Shown here: positions 55,758 through 64,000 of the stretch, piece after piece
Numbering within the stretch: position 1 is the stretch's first letter
Layout of the letters: the number at the start of each line of letters is the position of its first letter
Origin: Cordilura impudica
Lineage: Eukaryota > Arthropoda > Insecta > Diptera > Scathophagidae
Length of the DNA stretch: 64,000 bases
Assembly (NCBI GenBank): GCA_963682025.1
Contig: OY821518.1
Coordinates: 306,627,429 to 306,691,428 of the forward strand
Reading direction: 5' to 3'
The notes under the pieces: model-generated
Seen by the model: only the letters and a program-made list of their open reading frames with translations
Database searches by the model: none
What the model was told of the DNA's origin: nothing
Position numbers and translations under genes: made by a program

Positions 55758-56629
55758 AGGAGTGAGGTCGAAAAAATCTTAGTAATAGGAAAACATGAAA
55801 CCCACAGTTTTTATTTTTTTATTTAATTGAAATTACGCAAAGCTTACAAAACCAAGTTATTGTTCTTGCATCACTTAAAAAATTTCTTATCATAGTGACA
55901 GAATCAGGCCAAAAATATGTGGACACATTGTGCAAAGACTCCTTAATATGAATTTCTGTATTTATACGGCCCGTTGTAACAAATTACTTGCTTCTTTTGC
56001 CGCAACTGCATATTGTTTATCTTCAACATTTCCTTGAGGATTTGCTACTTAAAAATTTCGATCCGGAAGCTGCCAAAAATCTACCACAACATACGTTTCA
56101 TCGACCATTATGCAGCAGGAGCATTTTTTTTTATGAAACATGATTTCAATTCTGTGCTCTGTATTTGACCTTTAAACTTTTTACAGAGTTCCTGGTTGGA
56201 ATATTTTGAACTTTGTATGTTTTCGAACCTGCATTGGATTTAACTTTTCGCACCAAATATACTGTCTATTTTATTGGCCTTACAAACCTGATGTGAATCT
56301 TTTTTCTTTCCGAATCAGTTATCCTATCAATGGTAGAATTCTGATGATACCTTATAATAAAATTGGAAACAGTTTGACGGCAGACCTTTGATTCTTTGGG
56401 CAACTTTTTATACGACCACGTTGGTTTTTGTTGAAATATTTAATAATTTTAGCACGTACTTTTATTCCGTTACTCATTTTAAGGACACGGTTAGTTGAAT
56501 ACGGTTGTCATTAAACATAATTACTGAGATGTATTTCAAAAATAACTTGACCAAAAAATAGTTCAAATCATGCCTGTGAAAAAAGTTAAGAGGAAATACG
56601 TGTATTAAGATTTTTTCGATTTCACTCCT
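55758..56629 (-). mobile_element. mariner-superfamily element, short, with TIRs and TA duplications
   Basis: Left end aggagtgaggtcgaaaaaat and right end, inverted, aggagtgaaatcgaaaaaat; outside each is TA (55756-55757, 56630-56631). Length 872 bp, below a full mariner, so internally deleted. It lies only 13 bp from MITE copy 1. Confidence 0.8.
55810..56476 (-). pseudogene. mariner-superfamily transposase relic
   Basis: Minus strand from the ATG at 56476: MSNGIKVRAKIIKYFNKNQR, then scattered N-terminal pieces with stops, CCIMVDETYVVVDFWQLPD (about 56080-56145) holding the first catalytic Asp in the DETYV motif, then CPHIFGLILSL where the WPDLASxH-type second block would be but with the Asp lost. 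The third region is deleted. The exact mariner subgroup is uncertain. Confidence 0.65.
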
Positions 56630-57156
56630 TACATACATACATACTTTCAAATATTTATGCATGAGAATATCTGATAAGTTTTATATGGGTTATTCAATAT
56701 ATAAATTTATCGATACATTTAATTAAAGAATGACATTAAATAAATTTTATAATAATATAATATTACAGTTACTAGGATCATTTAATATATGCGACACAAT
56801 AATAATCTTAACAGGTAAAACATAAAATGAAATAAATTAAATACGACTAGTAGGAAGTTTGTTCCTTGTACTCGAAGTTTTTCCTTCAAATATCGTATAT
56901 GCACCAATTTACAACAATGTTTTATCTAACTCTCCTTGCAAAATGCATTCAAATATGCAAATTTTCTTCTTTTTTTTTTTAAGAACATCCTTAAGTATGC
57001 TCTTGTTTTGAAGAAGTTCGGTTTTAAATTTGAATTTGATCAAAATATGTAAATAGTATGTATATTTGTATGTATTTGTGTATGTATGTATGCTACTCAT
57101 TAAGATGCCACTTGAGCCAACGTCGAAGTGAACAAGCGGCAAGCTAATTGAGAAAG

Positions 57157-57180
57157 AACAAAACAACAACAACAACAACA
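57157..57180. repeat. (AAC)n microsatellite
   Basis: Uninterrupted caa/aac run followed by mixed agc/aac triplets. Confidence 0.8.
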
Positions 57181-59544
57181 TCAGTAGCAGCAGTAACAGC
57201 AACAATATGATGAACGCGGTGTAATCTACTCATGCCACTTGAAGTCGACAACCAAACGATAGAAGCGCGACTACAAAAGGAAGCTTGTTGAGTAGTTCAT
57301 TAATGAATGGCTGTATTTGAAATTGAGAGTGGGGTTCGGCTGGCTGACATTGCTGACTGCTGACCACTTTCGATGTTAGTTGGCTTTTTTAAATTATTTT
57401 TTTTTTTTTTTAGCTGCGATTGAACATTAATGGGGTTTTCAAAATTTTACAAAGAACCATCATAAATATAAATATAAAACAAACAAAAAATGGCAACACT
57501 TAAGTACTGAACTCTTTAGCGCTGTTCATAATCAGGGCTATTTTTACCTTAGATTTTCTTCGTTTCATTCTGTGGTTGAGTATCGTGGTACGTTAAATTA
57601 GAAATCTTTGGTGCTACTGCAGCACCAACTACTAGTTTATATTTAAGCAATTAAATTGAGTCCTGCATATCCCTTGATGTTATTAAATTTTGAGACAATG
57701 ATGGCGGACAAGTGGTTATGTTGGCTTGGTTTATACTACTGATAGTTAGTTACCTTGCTCAGTGTTGAAGTTTAAAAGTAGTAAGAGGAACCAAAATGGA
57801 GATTTATTGCTTCTTTTTATTTTTTGTATAGTCGACTGGATGAATGGATCTGTCTGATTTTGTGACTGTGTTTGCAAATGAATGTTCTTAATCCGTTTAT
57901 CTTACGTCGTACATTGATGGACTTGAAACACATATAATCGTATCATTTTTTTTTTATTTTTTATAATTTTTTTTTATTTGTTTATTTTTTTTTTTAATAT
58001 TGTTTCTGCTATGCTTACCACGCACAAACCAAATCATGCCAGTCAGTTCTTGGTAATTCTTTGTGGAGACCATTAGCAATAACGTACTTGTACAGCCAGT
58101 GAGTCAGTTTTCCCAATTTACTATAAATTCCTTATACATACTCTACTTCGTCCTGGCATCTACTACTTGTTCATCACACAAAATGGCGATAGTATTTTAC
58201 ATTTAAGCTAGTATTCTCCTCAGTAATGTGTTTGTGTGATTTCGACAGAGTCAATTCCAAACATTTCTTCTCCTGGTTTAATTGATAATAAAGGGGGGGC
58301 CTTTGGAGCATGACCAGTAGTCATGGAAAAATTCATTACGAAAATGTTAATACCAAATTTAAGGCCCTTTGGGATGTGATGTGATGTGACGTGATGGTTT
58401 TTTATATATTGTTGGCAATGATTACCGTTGCTAAAGTGGGCTTTCGTTCTTAACATTGGGGATGTTAGCTAGGCTGGGGTATTATTGTGGGTGGTTGGAT
58501 GGTAGTGGTGACGAGATGAGTGGTGTGTTATGTTGTATTTATGTGGGCGTGAGTGGCTCGTGTGGTAGGAGTTCAATAAGTTTGCCATTTTTATTTGTAG
58601 CCCAAAATTTTTTTGTTTTGTTTTTTCGTTTTGTTTTGTTTCGTTGAGTGTTTTATATTTTTGTTGGTGATGTTTTTTTTTTTTGTGTTTCTTTTTATCC
58701 TCTTGCCGAGTTTATCGTTTGGGTTGTGCGAATTGAAACTGTGTACAAATTGTCGAAGCGAGTTGTAAGCAGATTATTTTTGATTGATTTTTCGTTTAAA
58801 GTTTTCTCTTTGTGTTATTTATTTTTATATAACAGAGTAGATGTTTTTGCTATCATCAACTTATTCGCAATTATTATTGTTTAATTTAAAATATAAAATT
58901 AATAAATATCCTGTAAGTTATAGCTGCAATTGGTCGTCTGCATTTGCTTTTATAATATAATTATTAATTTTCTGTGGCTTCTAAGGTTTCTTCTTTTTCT
59001 GAAATTTTCTTGTCAAGAGTAACATGTTTTGCATTAAACACGATTCGTGTCACGTTGTAGGTTTTCCTTAAATGCTTTAAATGTCGATATCTATGAAACT
59101 GTTGTCCAGTGAACCATACCAACGAAGGATTAATATTAATAAACAGGAGCGTGCTGTAATGATATCGATCAACCAACCATTCTACCGCAAAACTAAAGAT
59201 AAAACCATCAAATGAATATTATGTTCTTTGGCGACACTATGGCACGGTGGCACGGGACATAGACATCAATGTCAGTCATTTAGCAGACATTCAAACAATC
59301 ATCTATGAGAAATAATTGAATGTAACTAATAGATACAAGATGTATGAACAAGATAAAAAGAAAACCATTTGCTAAACAGTAGCTCATCAACACTTTGGAC
59401 CATAGGTTAATGCTTGTTGTTGGTCATTAACTGAAGAATTGCAAAAGTATATCGTTGACGACAAGATATGAAGTTAATATTTGTAGTGACAGCAAGTGTC
59501 ATGTGGTGGTAGAACGACGCACCATCAACATCAACATCACACAC

Positions 59545-59568
59545 CACATCACATCACATCACATCACC
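59545..59568. repeat. (ACATC)n microsatellite
   Basis: Four to five acatc units inside CA-rich sequence. Confidence 0.8.
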
Positions 59569-61769
59569 ACCACACCCACTCGCTTTGGAGAGTGAGCGAA
59601 AAAAGAAAAAAAAAACACTTGTAAGGTTACATAGGACCACAGCTACTTTCTTACTCGCATATTTCGATTAAGTAGCTCTATGTGAGGCGTTTTTCTACAT
59701 CAAGATGCACGTGGCGTATACACAGAGCACAGCAAAGCCTGCTGCGAGCCACGCGTCTTTAACACGATGTTTCTGTCTGATATTTTCAAATAGATAGACT
59801 GTCTGACATCCATCAACGTGCTTACTGACAGTGGTCAATTATATACTGACTCTTCAGAAGAAATTAACTCTTCTCTGTTTCTGTTTCTGTTTGTGTTTAT
59901 GTTGTGTATCTGAATTTTAATTTATTTTCCTTAAGTTCTTATAATGTTATTTTTTCATTTGGTTTTATTTTTGTTTTTTTTTTTCTCATATTGTATAAGA
60001 GATTCAGGTTAATTTACATTTTTCATATACTCTTATTTTTTTTTTTAATATTTTTTTTTTTGCTGTTACTCCTCCATTTCCTGTTATTTACCATAATAAA
60101 TCGATTAAGACGGGGTGGTTAGATGAGGTGCTAAGTTGTCTGTGGTTGCGGTGGCGCTGGCGTGTGTTGTGATGGTTGTACTGTGTGCTGTGAGTTGTTT
60201 ACTGATGGCATATTTAATAATCATGTTGCCCTCGGTTTGATTCGCTTTGTGTCATAGCATCTCTCAACCCATCCATCCCCTTTTCGTCAGGCGGCAATAG
60301 GCTAGAGAGTACTGGGAATGATGTGTTTTATTATATAAAATGCCGATGACGTTGATTATTCTAATATTGTGTTAATAATCACTGTACGTAGGGCCAGATG
60401 ATTTTGCTTTCTGTCTCCTTTCCCCTTTCACTGGAGTGACTGAAGTCAGAATGATTGATAGCTTTTTATGCTTGCTGATGATATTGTGCGCTCCTGTCAA
60501 TGCTGCTTTGCTGCTGTTGTTTATTTCTGGACCTACGTTGCCATAATAAATCTCCTTATATTTTCATTATTGTTTATCATTTCTGTGACATGCGATTGTA
60601 CATACATATAAACTACACATACACACATACCGTACCAACATTAAACATAAATTTTAATATGGAAAACATCAGTTTGCGTCATATTAAAGTGTTCGCACCA
60701 TAATTCCATTAGGTTTATATTGGAGGATAAACAAACAACAACAACAACAACAAAAAGAAAAAAAATAACAAATAAAAAGATATATTCATGTTTCTTGTGT
60801 TAATGCATGAATAATTTTCTGTATAATTTCATTTCAATCATTGAGGCTGTATGCGGAATGAGAAATGCGTTCTTCATAGCTTTGTAACCTTTCAATCATT
60901 ATTTCATATGCAGCCGCATACGATTTTGAAGGCGCTTAATCATAAACGGGAATTAGTTTTAATATGTATTTATATTTTCTTTCTTTTGGATATGTCTCAA
61001 ATTTATTTACTTTTATTAAACTTGTAATTAAGCCTTAGGCTGTTGAAAATTAAATTGGCTGGACATTTAGCAAATATTCAATAGCAGAATTTTGTGTTTG
61101 TGTTTGAGTGTTTGATTATAGACATACATAAACCAAGAAATAAACGCAAACAAGCAAACAAACACTCACTTATGTACACAATAATATTTTGTATATGATT
61201 ATGTTTACATAGGGAAATGTTGCATGTACATAATAAATAAGTTTTACTCAAGTCATTCATATGTGGTATATTAATGATTAATATATAATAAACGCGAATA
61301 AACACAACATAACACAATAAAGCTCGGAATGAGGCAATATGAGTAGAAAAGGATTCAAAACACACACACACACACATACATTTGATTTTCTTATGAATAC
61401 TGTATATGTGGCCTAAGGCAAGGGATAGGCTACGTACGTGATAAGGACATACATATTGGCTTGTAAAAATATTACAAAATTACTCTCCCTCTCTGCTTAT
61501 TCCTTACACTCATAGTTTGTAACTAAGAAGTTGAAATTTTATTTTTACTTAAATGTCAATTTTTGTGTATGTTTGTGCAAACATTAAAGTGGGCCGAATA
61601 TCGAATATCCATAATAGTTTTTAATAGTTTCTTTTTTAAAATTTCTTTCGAACTAATATGGTTCTGCCTTAAATGTTGGGTTAAAATAAATTTTATGTAC
61701 ACAGAGAAAAAAATCACCATTTAGCAACAATTTAACTCACTTTGGGCTAAGTTCAAAATCAGGTCACAC

Positions 61770-62715
61770 ATTTTGCATTTCGGGTTTCTATACAGAAGCC
61801 CAAACATAGAAAGGGAGCATACCTATAATGGGTTCGATGCCCTTTCTGAATCTATAACTAAAATATTTGAAAGTTGCCCGAATAGCGAAATCGTAGTTGC
61901 CGGCGATTTCAATATTCACAACTCTTATTAGCTTCACTATTCGAGTCATACAACTGCCGAAGGCCGTTACGTTGAGCTTTTGGCCGCGTATAACCACTTA
62001 GCGCAACTAGTGAATGAACCAACACACATTCCATGCATTGAGGGGAAAAGCCAAAATATTCTCGACCTTTTTCTAACTTCACACCCTGACAAGTATGAAG
62101 TGAAAGTTCTTGCAACTCTCGGTAATTCGGATCACTGCACCATTTCCGCATCTTTTTCGTACTCTGTCCTTAAAATCTATACCACTGACATCCGACCGAA
62201 AATGGAATACAACTCCCATATATGGGCAGGAGCTTCAAAGTCTATTTTGGAGCTACTGGACCGTGTGCAAAGCAGGGCGTTGATGCTCATCAATGACAGT
62301 AGGGTATCCAATTCTATTGACTCATTGGAACATCGTCGAAATGTGGGTTGTGTATCACTGTTCTATAGATACTACCATGGGAAATGTTCTTCTGAGATTA
62401 GCGAACTTATTCCAAGTGCCCAAGTTTCGGTTCGCTCTACCCGCTTCTCTAGTGTAGATCACATCCGTTTGTAGTTTATTGTCCAGTTGACCGCACAACG
62501 CATTACAGAGAGAATTCGTTTATCAGTCGAACTAGCCGTATGTGGAATAAACTCCCCGCAGAGGTCTTTCCTGACAGTTATAATCTAATAAAATTTAAGT
62601 CAAATATCCACAAACACTAGTCCGTCTTTCCTCCTTCCCATAACCTATTTTCCTGAGATCAACACAATGCACTGCATCGGGCATCCCCTGAGGGTTGGTT
62701 AATAAAAAAAAATAA
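61770..62715 (+). pseudogene. Non-LTR retrotransposon joining endonuclease to RT C-terminus (internal deletion)
   Basis: Plus strand: GFLYRSPN then REHTYNGFDALSESITKIFE and IVVAGDFNIHNSY (61780-61928), the APE-type endonuclease core; a stop; then the frame 61980-62474 with HLAQLVNEPTHIPCIEGKSQ and LDLFLTSHPD...SDHCTISASF (endonuclease C-terminus). At about 62165 it passes without frameshift into RPKMEYNSHIWAGASKSILE and LDRVQSRALMLINDSRV, which is the region after the RT thumb. The whole RT catalytic domain is missing. After a stop at 62472 another frame gives FISRTSRMWNKLPAEVFPDS and FKSNIHKH, the usual C-terminus, and a tail of aataaaaaa near 62700. CR1/jockey-like; clade unsure. Confidence 0.75.
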
Positions 62716-63596
62716 AAAAACTGAATTTTCGATAGAAAGTTTATAGCAGCTAACCTTTTTTTGTTACGCGATAAAATATTTACCGTTAAGACAATAGAAT
62801 TGTATTTGCCATCAATTCGAAATTTGGAAGCCAAACGAATCTGTTTTTTTTTGTGTGTAATTTTTAAAATAAACAAATGTACAAATTTATGTTTTGGAAA
62901 CTCGAACTTGGACTTTTCTTTTTTGGATTAAAATATGTATATAATAAAAAATAGGAAATAAAAAAATTCCTTCTAACATTGAGCTTGTTTCGGAAATACT
63001 GTCTGTCATATTACTTTAAGTATAACCGTTTGGCCTAAAAATTTAAATTTAAATACAGAATAAACTAGTAAACAAAATAAATGCGAACGTTAATCGTAAT
63101 CGGTTATTCACCAAAAAAATTAATCCGGGTTGAATTTTTAATGGCGAAAAATGGGTTAATTTTGTATAGTTGACTTAACCGAATAATAATTATTATATAA
63201 TAATTTATTTGTCAATAAAAAGAAAATTTATTAATTAAAAAAATATTAAAAACAAACAAGACATAATTCAAAGAGTTCATAAATAACAATAAAAGCTTCT
63301 GTAGATATAATGAAGGACTAAAGTCTACATGCAACCACAAATTTGTTTATTTTTTGGAAAAAATTTATTAAATGGATAAGCTGAATATACTTTGTTCTAC
63401 ATTTGATTTCATTCGCAAAAATATAAAAAACAAATTTTTTTTATTCCTTCTACAAGGAATAAAATTATAAATTATTAAAAAATTGACATGACAAAAGTAC
63501 CGCTACTTACAATTTTTGGTATACATATCATAGTAGTTCTTATATGCAATGTTTTAGTTTATGTTTTGTTAATGTGCTGATCAAACATGGAAAAAA
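62716..63596. other. AT-rich spacer
   Basis: Nothing recognised. The last ~100 bp are probably the 5' UTR and terminus of the Tc1-like element that follows. Confidence 0.45.
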
Positions 63597-64000
63597 ATGG
63601 CACCTAAAAAAGAAATCTGTTGTAACAAGCGATAACCGCCTAAGTCGACTTAAGAACGATTTGAGTTATGTATGCTATCATATTCTACTAATTATGCTTT
63701 ATATTTACATTTCTCTAACACTGTTTTTTAAAAAGTTATTAATAAAAACATACTGACCTAAGTCGTAATGACGCCAGATTACATTTGTATAAAAAGGTAT
63801 TTTTCTCGAAAGCATGATTTTCGACTTAGGCAGTTAATGCTTGTGACCACAGAAATATCGACTGTCATAAGAAAATTAGTGGTAAAACAAAGAAATGAAA
63901 ATATATTGTATGCTGAAATTGCCAAAATATTAAATTTAAGCCGCGCAACAGTATAAACGATTATTGAGAACTACAACAAAACAGGTTCCTTTGATAGCAA
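63597..64000 (+). pseudogene. Tc1-like transposase N-terminus interrupted by MITE copy 2 (runs off the window)
   Basis: The frame starts at the ATG at 63597 (MAPKKE, six codons to 63614), is broken by the MITE at 63616-63853, and resumes in the same sense at 63855 with ISTVIRKLVVKQRNENILYA and EIAKILNLSRATV, an N-terminal helix-turn-helix. A TAA at 63954-63956 interrupts it, after which TIIENYNKTGSFDS continues to the edge. The join of the two parts is in frame. So this copy is inactivated by an insertion and by a stop. The catalytic domain would lie beyond the window. Confidence 0.75.
63616..63853 (-). mobile_element. MITE family A, copy 2, inserted in a Tc1-like gene
   Basis: 238 bp, ends tctgttgtaacaagcgataa and the inverse of tctgtggtcacaagcattaa; interior matches copy 1 in reverse. 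Reading across the insertion suggests a duplication of about two bases (aa), consistent with a TA-like 2-bp duplication for copy 1. Confidence 0.8.

Larger units (their letters stand above)
56630..61690. other. Long non-coding spacer
   Basis: About 5 kb without a recognisable exon or transposon. Holds (TGTA)n near 57060-57090, (AAC)n at 57157-57180, T-rich runs (57390-57410, 57945-57996), (ACATC)n at 59545-59568, and (CAA)n near 60732-60753. 57100-57340 and 58440-58570 are less AT-rich but show no domain. The texture resembles that of 14-17 kb and 31-34 kb and may be intronic or regulatory sequence. Confidence 0.5.

Noticed and set aside
58456..58884. Two consecutive 60-80-residue plus-strand frames rich in Phe and Val
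   Set aside because: T-rich tracts give hydrophobic translations by chance; no motif or splice signals supporting a gene.
58964..59176. 70-residue minus-strand frame (KHLRKTYNVTRIVFNAKHV)
   Set aside because: Looks protein-like over a short stretch but has no recognised family, no splice-site support, and no continuation on either side.

Overview
The window reads as nuclear DNA of a higher fly (Brachycera, probably a calyptrate such as a blow fly or house fly). The evidence is very AT-rich non-coding sequence full of (TGTA)n, (CAA)n, (TTG)n and (GGAC)n microsatellites, and a transposon load typical of insects: Tc1/mariner, piggyBac, hAT, Penelope, jockey-type non-LTR elements, a CsRn1-like Ty3/gypsy element and mini-me/DINE-like repeats. 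The organism is an inference; no gene here fixes the species.

Only one stretch looks like a host gene: a minus-strand coding exon at the extreme left (about 1-256), with a plausible splice acceptor at its right end, running out of the window. I do not recognise the protein. Its upstream exons would lie to the right, so much of the window may be a giant intron or the 5' flank of that gene. I found no second exon.

Left third (257-24,000): AT-rich spacer; a Penelope-like element (4793-6816) with RT and GIY-YIG endonuclease and two in-frame stops; a decayed minus-strand relic of an arthropod repeat-borne protein (7373-8240; I think DUF7869-type); a BED-finger remnant running into a DINE-like tail (8834-9181); a decayed Tc1 element (10960-12505); two DINE-like copies; a long microsatellite-rich spacer; another Tc1 relic (18.1-18.5 kb); a complete Tc1-like transposon with an intact 334-residue transposase and matching termini (18689-20350); a 21-bp satellite with higher-order structure (20570-21450); a tRNA-like promoter pair; and a small inverted-repeat element.

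Middle (24,000-46,000): two fold-back elements, each carrying a short internally deleted Penelope derivative; a DINE-like copy; a non-LTR relic interrupted by a second non-LTR 3' end; a DNA element with about 400-bp inverted termini around a decayed orphan protein (34131-36045); a MITE; a DD41D-type mariner pseudogene; a second DINE-like family; and a jockey-type 3' end.

Right third (46,000-64,000): a CsRn1-clade LTR element with LTRs differing at only 5 of 215 positions but a badly broken interior; another non-LTR 3' end; a piggyBac element with TTAA duplications and perfect 13-bp termini, split by a DINE-like copy; a hAT relic; a MITE; a mariner relic with TIRs and TA duplications; about 5 kb of spacer; a non-LTR copy joining endonuclease directly to RT C-terminus; and a second MITE copy inside the sixth codon of a Tc1-like transposase.

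Apart from the left-edge exon, nothing forms an operon or pathway: the biology is layered transposon insertion, and the nesting gives relative ages.
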